Shown: positions 8,300-16,929 of the stretch, one piece after another | How positions within the stretch are numbered: position 1 is the first letter of the stretch | Layout: every line of letters begins with the position of its first letter | Source: Paenibacillus piri | Lineage (GTDB): Bacteria > Bacillota > Bacilli > Paenibacillales > NBRC-103111 | Reading direction: 5' to 3' | DNA: 64,000 nucleotides | Assembly (NCBI RefSeq): GCF_004354045.1 | Contig: NZ_SMRT01000001.1 | Location: 992,001 to 1,056,000, forward strand | Made by a program: the position numbers and the translations under genes | Notes under the pieces: model-generated | The model's database searches: none | Told to the model about the DNA's origin: nothing | Seen by the model: the letters and a program-made list of their open reading frames with translations, nothing else

Positions 8300-9815
8300 T
8301 GAGCCTTTCGCCCGCATGGCGTTAAGGACGACATTCGATTGGGAGTCGCACGGGTTTAGCTTGATCGGAGAAGCATCGAACGGTAAAAGCGCGCTTCGCT
8401 GGATAGAACGTAACGAAGTCGATATCCTGATTACCGATATTGCCATGCCGGTCATGGACGGTTTGGAATTAATGCGCATGGCCAGAGAGCGGTCCCCATG
8501 GATCAAGATCGTATTGCTCAGCTGCCATAGCGATTTTGCTTACGTCAGGGAAGCGATGCGTCTGGGCGCATCCGATTATATACTGAAGCCGACACTGGAG
8601 CCGGAAGGCTTGAAGGAAATTTTGGAAAAAGTCAAGCTGCAGCTTCTGGAGGAGCGCAAAATCAATAGCATGTATATTCAAAACGAGCTGTCGGAAAAAC
8701 GCATCGAGCTGGAGAAAGCCTTCATGAAGATGGTAGCGGGAGAGGCGTCTGCCGTGCATCAGCCGGACCATGCGCTGCTGTGGATGAATGAAGGCTACCG
8801 GATCGTCGTATGCCTGCTGGACGGCGCTCTAAATTTCCTTTCGGAAGAAGACGTGTACGTGGAAATTACGATGGAAGAAATCCAGGAGAGCTATTATGAA
8901 ATCATCGGTGAAGGCGTTGCCGTCAGGGGATTTTCCGGTCCCTTAATCATGATTATGCCCCAGCCGAATGAGCAGTGCGATTTTATGGAGCGCGTATCCT
9001 TGTTCCAATCCAAGCTTAAAAGCCGGGGATTTTCGTTTACATTGGGAGTCAGCCGAAGGTTTACCGGAGCGGAATCGGTTAAACAAGCTATGCAGGAAGG
9101 GAAAATGGCGGCGAAATTACGTTTTTACGAGGGACTTGGAGGCATTCTGCCGTATGAACCGTACTTTTGCGGTGCGGACAAAAGCGAAGCGGAAGCATTG
9201 ATGATCCGGCTCAAGGAAGCGATAACCGTCGCAGGCAGGGAGAAGGCTTCCGTTCACTTGAACCGGCTGATGCAATACTGGACCAAGGAGCATCGAACGC
9301 CGACGGAAGTGAAGCGCGAAGCTCAGGACCTGATCTCGCTGTTCGAAATGTGCAGGAATAAAAGAATAACTCCCGTCGAGCAGATTGAAGCGTTGGCATT
9401 TATGGAAACGGTAGACGAGGTGCAAGGCTTGATCCGGCATGTTTTCGAAAAGCTGTGGAGCTCCGGGGACGAGTCCGAGGAAGATCTCGGCACCCATCGG
9501 CGTATTGTAGGCAATGCGGTAGCTTATTTGAAAGCCCATTATAAGCAAAATATTTCATTGCAGGATGTGGCGGATCACGTGGCGGTAAGTAAAAATTATT
9601 TTAGCGAGATGTTCAAAAAAGTAATGGATCAAAACTTTATCGACTATTTAACCCATTTAAGACTGAAATGCGCGTGCGAGCTTCTTCGGACCACGACATT
9701 AAAGGTGTATGAAGTTGCGGAATTATCCGGATTCAACGACGTCAAATATTTTAGCAAAGTTTTTAAAAAGGTCATGAAAGTATCGCCGGCCGATTACAGA
9801 GAGGGGCGGGGCTAA
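8268..9815 (+). CDS. YesN-type response regulator with AraC DNA-binding domain
   Basis: 515 residues. N-terminal receiver domain with the acidic pair D10-D11, phospho-acceptor D57 (ILITDIAMPVMDG) and the conserved Lys in SDYILKP. A helical linker of about 250 residues follows, then two AraC-type HTH motifs (ISLQDVADHVAVSKNYFSE and VYEVAELSGFNDVKYFSKVF). Overlaps the kinase gene. Expected to activate the binding-protein/permease genes that follow. Confidence 0.94.
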   Translation: MSIYRVLLVDDEPFARMALRTTFDWESHGFSLIGEASNGKSALRWIERNEVDILITDIAMPVMDGLELMRMARERSPWIKIVLLSCHSDFAYVREAMRLGASDYILKPTLEPEGLKEILEKVKLQLLEERKINSMYIQNELSEKRIELEKAFMKMVAGEASAVHQPDHALLWMNEGYRIVVCLLDGALNFLSEEDVYVEITMEEIQESYYEIIGEGVAVRGFSGPLIMIMPQPNEQCDFMERVSLFQSKLKSRGFSFTLGVSRRFTGAESVKQAMQEGKMAAKLRFYEGLGGILPYEPYFCGADKSEAEALMIRLKEAITVAGREKASVHLNRLMQYWTKEHRTPTEVKREAQDLISLFEMCRNKRITPVEQIEALAFMETVDEVQGLIRHVFEKLWSSGDESEEDLGTHRRIVGNAVAYLKAHYKQNISLQDVADHVAVSKNYFSEMFKKVMDQNFIDYLTHLRLKCACELLRTTTLKVYEVAELSGFNDVKYFSKVFKKVMKVSPADYREGRG

Positions 9816-9896
9816 AATCCCGTCTCCCAAATTTCGGAAAGCAATGCACCTTTTCGGAATATAAGCGGTACCAATCGAAAAAAGCAAAAGATATAC

Positions 9897-9910
9897 TGAA
9901 AGCGTATTCA
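9897..9910 (+). promoter_or_regulatory. Candidate cre site upstream of the binding-protein gene
   Basis: TGAAAGCGTATTCA matches the CcpA consensus TGWAANCGNTNWCA at 13 of 14 positions (A instead of T at position 10) and is nearly palindromic. It lies about 30 bp before the lipoprotein gene start. Confidence 0.5.
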
Positions 9911-9938
9911 TTATTATTTTGCCGGAAGGATGATCGAT

Positions 9939-11279
9939 ATGAAGCTGAAAACCAGATTACCGCTTGCATTATTAACGGCGACTATGACCTTGGTTCCTCT
10001 GATGCAAGCTTGCAGCAATGACGGGGGGCAAGGCAAAGCGGGAGGGCAGACAGCGGCCCCCAAGGCCGGGGAAAAAATAAAGCTGAAATGGGCGACATGG
10101 GGAAATCCCGGGGAATTAAGCCGATTCCAGGAGTTCACTAAAGAATATAACGCAAAGAACGCGAACGTCGAATTTGAATTGATTCCGATCCCGAGCGATT
10201 ACGAGCAAAAAATATTGACCCAGCTAAGCGGGGGAACGGCGCCGGATGTATTTTATTCCGGGGTCGAAACGATGATCAAGCTGATTGAAAACCAGACCGT
10301 TACGGAGCTGACCCCTTATTTGAAAGGGGGAGAAGGCAAAATCAAAGAAAATGATTTCTACAAAGGGCTATGGGGCCCGGGTAAACAAAATGAGAAAATA
10401 TATGGAATCCCTGTGGATTGCAACCCGATTGTGCTTTGGTACAATAAAAAGCTTTTGCAGGAATCCGGCGTTTCCGTCATGCCTGCGGATTTGTATGAAC
10501 GCGGCGAATGGAATTGGAATGCGTTTAAAGGCACGCTGGAGAAAATACGCGCCAACGGCAAGCATGGCTTCGTGCTGGACAACAGCTGGTACCGGTATTA
10601 CAGCTTTCTAACGGCTAATGGAGGAACCATTTACAATGATAAAGGCGAGTTTGTAGCGGATAAGGACCCGAAAAGCGTGGAAGGCTACAAATTTCTTTAT
10701 GACAATATAAAAAATAAAAATATTACGTTTGCCGGCACTTTGCCGAAAGGACAGGGCGGGGATGCCATGTTCATGTCCAATCAGGTCGGATACGTGTCCG
10801 CAGGCCGCTGGTATTTGCCGATATTTAAACAAAATAAAGATCTTCAGTTTGACGTCGTGCCTTTCCCGACCAATACAGGGAAAAAGATTGAACCTGCAGG
10901 CGTGGCGACCGCTTATATGGTATTGAACAAGACGACCAAATATCCGAAGGAAGCTTATCAATTTATTAGCGAATTCGTTTCCAAGGAAGGCCAGATGTTC
11001 CGCCTTCAAGGCGGAGGCAATGCGGTTCCTTCCATAATGGGCGCGGATCAGGTCGTTGCCGAAGGCAATTTGCCGGAGCATTCCAAATATTTTCTGGAAG
11101 CGCGTGAAATCGGCTACGCGTTAACGCCGGCCGAAGCGGGTATACCCGGTCTAAGCAAAGTAATACTGGACGAGATGGAGGCGCTCTGGCTGAAGGACGG
11201 AAATCTGGACGAGACGCTTAAAAATCTTGGCGTAAAGGCCAATCAGAAAATTGCGGAATATAAGTCCAGCAAAAAATAA
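9939..11279 (+). CDS. Carbohydrate ABC transporter substrate-binding lipoprotein (family 1)
   Basis: ATG 9939 is preferred to ATG 9930 because the GGAAGG site lies about ten bases before it. The 446-residue product begins MKLKTRLPLALL and has a signal peptide ending in the lipobox LMQAC, so it is lipid-anchored on the outer face of the membrane. KWATWGNPGELSRFQEF and YGIPVDCNPIVLWYNKKLL are typical of extracellular solute-binding family 1 (CUT1 sugars). First gene of the transporter, followed by two permeases. No ATPase is encoded here, so it probably borrows a shared MsmX-type ATPase such as the one at 23 kb. Confidence 0.92.
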   Translation: MKLKTRLPLALLTATMTLVPLMQACSNDGGQGKAGGQTAAPKAGEKIKLKWATWGNPGELSRFQEFTKEYNAKNANVEFELIPIPSDYEQKILTQLSGGTAPDVFYSGVETMIKLIENQTVTELTPYLKGGEGKIKENDFYKGLWGPGKQNEKIYGIPVDCNPIVLWYNKKLLQESGVSVMPADLYERGEWNWNAFKGTLEKIRANGKHGFVLDNSWYRYYSFLTANGGTIYNDKGEFVADKDPKSVEGYKFLYDNIKNKNITFAGTLPKGQGGDAMFMSNQVGYVSAGRWYLPIFKQNKDLQFDVVPFPTNTGKKIEPAGVATAYMVLNKTTKYPKEAYQFISEFVSKEGQMFRLQGGGNAVPSIMGADQVVAEGNLPEHSKYFLEAREIGYALTPAEAGIPGLSKVILDEMEALWLKDGNLDETLKNLGVKANQKIAEYKSSKK

Positions 11280-11295
11280 GCACTCGATAGGGGAT

Positions 11296-11323
11296 GGGAA
11301 GGCTGCTTCAGAGGAGCCTTCCC
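11296..11323 (+). terminator. Intercistronic hairpin between binding protein and permease genes
   Basis: GGGAAGGCT (11296-11304) pairs with AGCCTTCCC (11315-11323), a 9-bp stem followed by a weak pyrimidine run. A hairpin here usually keeps binding-protein mRNA in excess of permease mRNA. Confidence 0.6.
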
Positions 11324-11349
11324 CCTTATTAACGAAGGGTGGGTGACCA

Positions 11350-12228
11350 ATGAAAAAACGGATGTCGGAAGGCCTTTGGGGTTATTTTTTTATTTTGCCT
11401 CAAATGGTCGGACTTATTTTATTCGCCTTAATTCCGCTCGTCTCCGCCTTTATTTTAAGCTTCATGAAGTGGGACGGCTTCGGCGAGAAGCAATTTATCG
11501 GGCTCGGGAATTTTACAAGCCAGTTTCATAATCCCGATTTTAAGCTGGCTTTGTTCAATACGGCGTGGTATACGGCTTTGGTTGTGCCTGTCGGGATCTT
11601 TCTCGCTGTGCTGGTAGCGGTGGCGCTGAACAAGGTACGCGGCAAAGTGATTTACCGGTTGTTCTTTTATATGCCCGTTGTGACAAGCTCGATTGCCGTC
11701 TCCATCGTCTGGCTGTGGTTGCTGAATTCGGAATTTGGCATCATTAACGTATATTTGAAGCAGTGGTTCGGGATTATCGGCCCCGATTGGCTGACGAACC
11801 GGCAGCTTGTCATCCCCTCGATTGCGATGATGAGTATTTGGTGGGGGCTTGGAGGCAACATGGTACTGTTTTTGGCCGGTCTTCAAGGAATTTCGGCTTC
11901 CTATTACGAGGCTGCGCAGATTGACGGAGCCAGCAAGTTTCGCCAGTTTTGGCACATCACGCTTCCCCTGCTGTCGCCTACGACTTTTTTTGCGACGATC
12001 ATGTCCATTATCGGATCTTTCCAGGTGTTCGACCAATCGTTCATTATGACGGGGGGAGGCCCGGCCAAGGCAAGCTATACGATCGTCTATCACGTGTATC
12101 AGCTGGCCTTTGTGGAATTCACTTTCGGTAAAAGCGCTGCGGCCGCAGTGATATTGTTTGCTATCATTTTGACGCTGACGCTCATTCAAATGCATATGTC
12201 CAAAAGGTGGGTTCATTATGGCGGATAG
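11350..12228 (+). CDS. Sugar ABC transporter permease, MalF/UgpA type
   Basis: 292 residues with six membrane helices. The ATPase-contacting EAA loop reads YYEAAQIDGASKFRQFWHITLPLLSP (shown in part: EAAQIDGASKFRQFW). Pairs with the following MalG-type permease, 27 bp downstream. The start ATG 11350 is preceded by GAAGGGTGGGTG. Confidence 0.93.
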   Translation: MKKRMSEGLWGYFFILPQMVGLILFALIPLVSAFILSFMKWDGFGEKQFIGLGNFTSQFHNPDFKLALFNTAWYTALVVPVGIFLAVLVAVALNKVRGKVIYRLFFYMPVVTSSIAVSIVWLWLLNSEFGIINVYLKQWFGIIGPDWLTNRQLVIPSIAMMSIWWGLGGNMVLFLAGLQGISASYYEAAQIDGASKFRQFWHITLPLLSPTTFFATIMSIIGSFQVFDQSFIMTGGGPAKASYTIVYHVYQLAFVEFTFGKSAAAAVILFAIILTLTLIQMHMSKRWVHYGG

Positions 12229-12255
12229 CATAAAGCGCAGAAGGAGGCAAACGAT

Positions 12256-13152
12256 ATGGAAGCAAAAGCAGTTCAAGAATCCCGGGACCGCATGACGGAA
12301 TTGACCGCGCTTAAGACGGACCGCAGCGGGAGCAGCACCGTATTTACGGTTATGCTGCATGTCATATTGATCATCGGCGCGATGATTATGATAGCCCCGT
12401 TTTTATGGATGGTGCTAAGCTCGCTCAAGCAGTTCTCGCAAATTTTTTTAATTCCGCCCAAGTGGATACCCGATCCCTGGGAATGGGGGAACTACAGAAA
12501 GTCATGGGAAGCGCTGCCATTCGGCCAAGCTTATTTCAACAGCTTCTACATCGCTTTTATTTCGGTGTCCTGCAAGCTGATTACTTGCTCGATGGCGGCC
12601 TATGCGTTCGCCAAAATCCGCTTCCCGTTCCGGGAAACGATTTTTGTTTTATTTTTGGCTACGATGATGGTTCCCCATCAGGTTACGATCATTCCGCTGT
12701 ATTTGATGATGAAGGGGATCGGCTGGCTGGATTCCCATCTGTCTTTAATTGTTCCCTCGGCCTTGTTTAATGCGTTCGGCGTATTTTTACTGCGGCAGTT
12801 TATAAAAAGCATTCCGGATGAGCTGGAGGAAGCGGCCATCGTGGACGGCGCCAACCGCTGGACGATTTATTGGCGCATCATCATCCCTTTGATCAAACCG
12901 GCCATTGCGGCACTGGCTATTTTTACCTTTTTAAGCATGTGGAACAGCTTCTTCGGACCGCTTATATTTTTGAACAGCCCCGAAAAGTTTACCGTTCCTC
13001 TTTTGCTTAATTTATTTCGGGGCATGTACATAACCGATTGGACATTAATGATGGCAGGCTCGGCCATTGCAGTCATTCCCGTTCTTATTGTCTACATTCT
13101 CGGGCAAAGATATATTATTGAAGGCGTAACTTTAACGGGGATCAAGGGTTGA
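12256..13152 (+). CDS. Sugar ABC transporter permease, MalG/UgpE type
   Basis: 298 residues. A cytoplasmic N-terminal tail of about 35 residues precedes six membrane helices. The EAA loop is LEEAAIVDGANRWTIYWRI. AAGGAGG precedes ATG 12256. Its 3' end overlaps the convergent AraC gene by 21 bp. Completes a binding protein-permease-permease set. Confidence 0.93.
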   Translation: MEAKAVQESRDRMTELTALKTDRSGSSTVFTVMLHVILIIGAMIMIAPFLWMVLSSLKQFSQIFLIPPKWIPDPWEWGNYRKSWEALPFGQAYFNSFYIAFISVSCKLITCSMAAYAFAKIRFPFRETIFVLFLATMMVPHQVTIIPLYLMMKGIGWLDSHLSLIVPSALFNAFGVFLLRQFIKSIPDELEEAAIVDGANRWTIYWRIIIPLIKPAIAALAIFTFLSMWNSFFGPLIFLNSPEKFTVPLLLNLFRGMYITDWTLMMAGSAIAVIPVLIVYILGQRYIIEGVTLTGIKG

Positions 13153-14025
13153 TCTGTGCAACTGACGATACTCCCCCGGCGGAAGTCCGGTTTGTTTGGC
13201 GAATACCCGAGTGAAATAATGGACCGAATTGAAGCCGGTCTTTTCTGCAGCCTCCAGAATGGATATATCCGTATAAGCAAGCAGCTCGGCGGCGTGGCGA
13301 ACCCGTTCGCGCTGCACGTAACCTATGTAGCTGATTCCGAGCTTCTCGGAAAACAAACGGGATAAATGGCGGCCGGATATATTCAAATATCGGGCGATAG
13401 AGTCAAGCGGAAGCGGCTGGGATATATTGTCTATAATGAAAACGCATGCTCTTTTGAGCAGGCGGGCATCCGTTTTAATCGGGGGAATGGTCCTCATATC
13501 CTCGTCCGGTTTGCGGAACGTACTGCAGAACGAAACGATAAGAGCCAGAGCCATGGGTGATAACGTTTCTTTCCATAACGGGTGCGGCGCCTCCAGCTGC
13601 CTCATCAAAGCCTGCCATAGCAGAGCCGTTGAAGTATGGTTGGCTTGGTGAAGCAGAAACCGGTCCGTCGTATGCAGCGTTTGATACATTCGTAAAGCTT
13701 GCGGATCGGAATGAGCGGAATCAGGCTCGAACGCTACAAACAGCAAATACATGCCTGCATCGCTGCGGATTTGATGCCAAATACCGGGTCTGGAGCAGAA
13801 AAGCGTGCCCGGTTCAAGCGCAAACCAATGGCCGTCGTCCAAGTACCGGCCCGACCCGTCAATCACATAGCATATTTCATAAAACGAATGCTTATGCAGA
13901 TGGTTGTCATAATGCATGGGATTGATTCCCCAATAATGGACCCTAAATTGCAGCCGGTCGTCCCCGGGATGCGATGCGAAGCTTTCCAATATCGACAATG
14001 CCTTTTCCGATTGAAATTGAAACAT
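13132..14025 (-). CDS. AraC-family transcriptional regulator
   Basis: ATG 14025 (MFQFQSEKALS) has a GGTGAT site at ideal spacing; ATG 14037 and 14082 are possible longer starts. About 297 residues: an N-terminal cupin with metal-type histidines (HKHSFYEICYVIDG, GIWHQIRSD) and two C-terminal HTH motifs (LPLDSIARYLNISGRHLSRL and ILEAAEKTGFNSVHYFTRVF). Divergent from the PhyH dioxygenase gene, which it most likely controls. An inverted repeat lies between them. Confidence 0.87.
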   Translation of the reverse strand: MFQFQSEKALSILESFASHPGDDRLQFRVHYWGINPMHYDNHLHKHSFYEICYVIDGSGRYLDDGHWFALEPGTLFCSRPGIWHQIRSDAGMYLLFVAFEPDSAHSDPQALRMYQTLHTTDRFLLHQANHTSTALLWQALMRQLEAPHPLWKETLSPMALALIVSFCSTFRKPDEDMRTIPPIKTDARLLKRACVFIIDNISQPLPLDSIARYLNISGRHLSRLFSEKLGISYIGYVQRERVRHAAELLAYTDISILEAAEKTGFNSVHYFTRVFAKQTGLPPGEYRQLHRSTLDPR

Positions 14026-14065
14026 CTCTATCACCATCCTGTCTGAAAAATACAAAAAGTGGACT

Positions 14066-14105
14066 GAATTTGACAAATACAAATTCGATAAACAAACCCT
14101 ATAAT
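14066..14105 (+). promoter_or_regulatory. Candidate operator and -10 box between AraC and PhyH genes
   Basis: A perfect inverted repeat GAATTTG (14066-14072)/CAAATTC (14080-14086) is followed by a perfect -10 box TATAAT (14100-14105) that has no -35 box at 17 bp. A good -10 with no -35 is typical of an activator-dependent promoter, which fits the divergent AraC gene. Confidence 0.5.
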
Positions 14106-14156
14106 GAAAGGAGATTATCGCTTCAACCAGCTGCTTGAAAGGGGAGGACTCGTAGT

Positions 14157-14936
14157 ATGATTAAAGCACAGGATGCCGATTTTTACAATGAAAACGGGTA
14201 TTTGCTCGTGAAGGGGGTGTACGCTCCGGAGGAAGTGAACGACATGCGTCTGGCTACGGACCGTATTATAACGAAGGCGGCGACAGCCAAGCATATTAAA
14301 CAAAGCCATACATGGCAAGGGGATTATTTGCCTCCGGATGAGTTGAAAAGCCTTGTGCTGAAAGGGTTTCATGATGTTCATTACCATGACGCCGTATTTA
14401 CGCGAGCCGCCTGCCATCCGAACATGAGAGCCATATTGTCGTTATTAATCGGGCCGAATGTACAGCTGCATCACAGCAAGATGCTTGTCAAGCCGCCGGA
14501 GAAGGGCGCAGCCTTTCCGCTGCATCAGGATTATCCTTACTTTCCCCATGCCAATCATTCGATGCTGGCGGCAAGCGTTCATATGGACGATTCGGATATG
14601 GAGAACGGCTGTTTGTGCGTCATCCCCGAAAGTCACAAAAATGGTCCGCTGCCCCATGTCGGCAGATGGTATTTGGACCACCGCGAATATCCGCTAACAT
14701 CGGCGATGCCTTGTCCGGCCAATGCCGGGGATGTACTGTTCTTCAACTACTTGACCATCCATGGCTCGGACATTAACCGCAGCCGGCGCCCCAGAAGGAA
14801 TGTCCTGTTCCAATTCCGGGATCCGGCCGATCCGCCGACCAGCGACGTTCACATCAACTGGGGGCAAGGTCTGATGATTTGCGGAGAAAACCCGGAATAC
14901 AGAGAGTACAAAGCGGAATATCAGCTGAAGGTCTGA
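14157..14936 (+). CDS. Phytanoyl-CoA dioxygenase (PhyH) family Fe(II)/2-oxoglutarate oxygenase
   Basis: 259 residues. The iron triad is visible as His and Asp in PLHQDYPYF (about 122-124) and the distal His in NYLTIHGSDIN (about 204), followed by the Arg-rich RRPRRN that binds 2-oxoglutarate. These enzymes hydroxylate small molecules; the substrate is unknown. GGGGAGGA precedes ATG 14157. Lies between a sugar transporter and an ABC importer and is divergent from its probable AraC regulator. Confidence 0.9.
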   Translation: MIKAQDADFYNENGYLLVKGVYAPEEVNDMRLATDRIITKAATAKHIKQSHTWQGDYLPPDELKSLVLKGFHDVHYHDAVFTRAACHPNMRAILSLLIGPNVQLHHSKMLVKPPEKGAAFPLHQDYPYFPHANHSMLAASVHMDDSDMENGCLCVIPESHKNGPLPHVGRWYLDHREYPLTSAMPCPANAGDVLFFNYLTIHGSDINRSRRPRRNVLFQFRDPADPPTSDVHINWGQGLMICGENPEYREYKAEYQLKV

Positions 14937-15020
14937 CCGAATAATACGCTGACACGCTTATCTTAACGGCGAAAATGTCCGAACAGGCGGCGGTCGAGCG
15001 CTGCCGATAACGTGCGCATG

Positions 15021-15073
15021 AAAAAAAAGGAGACCGCTATGGCCCGGCTTGTCCGGGCTTGGCGATCTTCTTT
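15021..15073 (-). terminator. Rho-independent terminator of the COG2984-type ABC operon
   Basis: Read on the minus strand, a long imperfect hairpin (GATCGCCAAGCCCGG with CCGGGCCATAGCGGTC, 5-nt loop) is followed by eight T. It lies about 60 bp beyond the ATPase stop codon and may also stop PhyH transcripts from the other side. Confidence 0.8.
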
Positions 15074-15134
15074 GCGTTTCGATAAATAGCGTTATGAACG
15101 TTTGTGCGGGGAAGCTCTTTTTGTACCGCACCGC

Positions 15135-15929
15135 TTAACCGAGCACGACCCGGTCGTCGGACAGCTTGCTGCCGCTAATTTTTTCAAACTCGCCGAGCAG
15201 CTGCTCGATCGTCAAATCTTTTTTTCGCTGCTCGTTGACGTCGAGAATGATCCGGCCTTTATCCATCATGATCAGCCGGTTGCCGAGACGGATCGCCTGC
15301 TCCATGTTGTGGGTGACCATCAGCGTCGTCAGCTTCATCTCGCGAACGATTTCCTCCGTCAGACGGGTGATCAGCTCCGCCCTGGCCGGGTCCAGCGCCG
15401 CCGTGTGCTCGTCCAGCAGCAAAATTTGCGGCTTTGTGAACGTAGCCATCAGCAGGCTGAGCGCTTGTCTCTCGCCGCCGGACAGCAGGCCGACCTTGGC
15501 GCGCAGCCTGTTTTCCAGGCCGATGCCGAGCCGCTTGAGCTGATCATGGAAGAAGGCGCGCTTGCCGGCGGTTACGCCAAATCCGAGCCAGCGCGATTTG
15601 CCGCGCTTATACGCCATCGCGAGGTTTTCCTCAATCGTCATCCGGGGCGCCGTACCGGCCATCGGATCTTGAAAGACGCGTCCGACCCAACGGCTGCGCT
15701 TAAATTCAGGAAGCTGATGAATCGCGTTTCCGTCAATTTTCACTTCCCCGGCATCGGGCGTCATGACACCGGAAATAACATTCATCAGCGTCGATTTCCC
15801 CGCCCCGTTACTGCCGATAACCGTAATGAAATCGCCTGGGTTAAGCTTCAGATTAATGTCGATCAAGGCGATTTTTTCGTCCGCGGTTCCCGGGTTGAAC
15901 AATTTGGATACATGGGCGATCTGCAGCAT
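15135..15929 (-). CDS. ABC transporter ATP-binding protein (TrpXYZ/COG1101 type)
   Basis: ATG 15929 (MLQIAHVSKLF) overlaps the permease stop by one base (TAATG), so the 165-bp upstream extension of the frame is not real. 264 residues with Walker A GSNGAGKST (about 42), Q-loop FQDPMAGTAPRMT, signature LSGGERQAL, Walker B ILLLDEHTAALD and switch His in VTHNMEQ. Third gene of a binding protein-permease-ATPase operon; energises uptake of the ligand. Confidence 0.93.
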   Translation of the reverse strand: MLQIAHVSKLFNPGTADEKIALIDINLKLNPGDFITVIGSNGAGKSTLMNVISGVMTPDAGEVKIDGNAIHQLPEFKRSRWVGRVFQDPMAGTAPRMTIEENLAMAYKRGKSRWLGFGVTAGKRAFFHDQLKRLGIGLENRLRAKVGLLSGGERQALSLLMATFTKPQILLLDEHTAALDPARAELITRLTEEIVREMKLTTLMVTHNMEQAIRLGNRLIMMDKGRIILDVNEQRKKDLTIEQLLGEFEKISGSKLSDDRVVLG

Positions 15930-16843
15930 TAACGGCCACCTCCCGGGTTTTGCTTCATGACGGCAGCCGTCAGCTCGGCGGAACGCCTTTTCGCGTAGGC
16001 CCGCTGTCTCAACGAACGCTGCATGGAGGGCAGAACCAGCGCGATGATGACGATAATAGCGGTAATCAGCTTCAAGTCGGACGTTTTCAGCCATTCGACC
16101 TGCAGCGCGATCGCCACGACAATCCGATAGATGATGGAGCCCAGCACAGCGGCAAGGGTGGCGCGAAATATGGTGCGCGCTCCAAAAATCGCTTCGCCGA
16201 TAATGACGGAAGCCAGACCGATGACGATCATCCCGATCCCCATCGAAATATCGGCAAAACCGGATTGCTGGGCAATCAACGCGCCGGATAAAGCGACCAG
16301 CCCATTGGACAAGCTGACGCCGAGAATCGTCGTCGTATCCGTGTTTGCCCCCAGGCTCCGGATCATCCGGGCGTTATCGCCGGTTGCCCGCAGCGCAAGC
16401 CCCAGATCGGTGCGGAAAAAGGCGTCGAGCAGCAGTTTGACGACGACGACGACAATCACCATCAGCGTAAACGGCGATACAGAACTGAACAAGCTGTCGC
16501 TGCCGAGCAGCGAAATGTTCGGCTTGCCCATAATCCGCATATTGATCGAGTACAGCGCGATCATCATTAAGATACCGGACAGCAGTCCGTTAATTTTTCC
16601 TTTTGTATGCAGCAGTCCCGTACATGCGCCGGCGGCGAGGCCGCCGACGAAGGCCGTCAGACAGGCAAGCAGCGGAGAATAATGGTTTGTAATCATAATT
16701 GCAGCTATAGCTCCGCCAGTCGTAAAGCTGCCGTCCACGGTCAAATCGGGAAAATCGAGAATGCGGAACGTGATGTATACGCCAAGCGCCATCAACGCGT
16801 ACAGCAGTCCTAATTCAACCGCACCGTATAGCGAATCTATCAT
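15929..16843 (-). CDS. ABC transporter permease (COG4120, TrpY-like)
   Basis: ATG 16843 (MIDSLYGAVELGLLY) follows GGGAGG at 8 bp; the frame extends 30 bp further without a site. About 304 residues with 8-9 membrane helices of the BPD_transp_2 type, including TVDGSFTTGGA and the loop GLVALSGALIAQQSGFAD. The family imports tryptophan/tyrosine or similar small ligands together with COG2984 binding proteins. Overlaps the ATPase gene. Confidence 0.92.
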   Translation of the reverse strand: MIDSLYGAVELGLLYALMALGVYITFRILDFPDLTVDGSFTTGGAIAAIMITNHYSPLLACLTAFVGGLAAGACTGLLHTKGKINGLLSGILMMIALYSINMRIMGKPNISLLGSDSLFSSVSPFTLMVIVVVVVKLLLDAFFRTDLGLALRATGDNARMIRSLGANTDTTTILGVSLSNGLVALSGALIAQQSGFADISMGIGMIVIGLASVIIGEAIFGARTIFRATLAAVLGSIIYRIVVAIALQVEWLKTSDLKLITAIIVIIALVLPSMQRSLRQRAYAKRRSAELTAAVMKQNPGGGR

Positions 16844-16874
16844 GGTGGATAACCTCCCGAAAATTGAGCTCAAC

Positions 16875-16910
16875 TTGGAAAAGGGGTGAACGAGAAGGAC
16901 CGTTCACCCC
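16875..16910 (-). terminator. Intercistronic hairpin between binding protein and permease genes
   Basis: GGGGTGAAC (minus strand, 16910-16902) pairs with GTTCACCCC (16891-16883) followed by TTTTCC: a 9-bp stem with a short T-run, probably a partial terminator that lowers permease relative to binding protein. Confidence 0.65.
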
Positions 16911-16929
16911 TTGTGAAAACCGGCAATGA

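Noticed and set aside
15930..16094. N-terminal extension of the COG1101-type ATPase
   Set aside because: It is the permease coding region in another frame; ATG 15929 overlaps the permease stop as expected.
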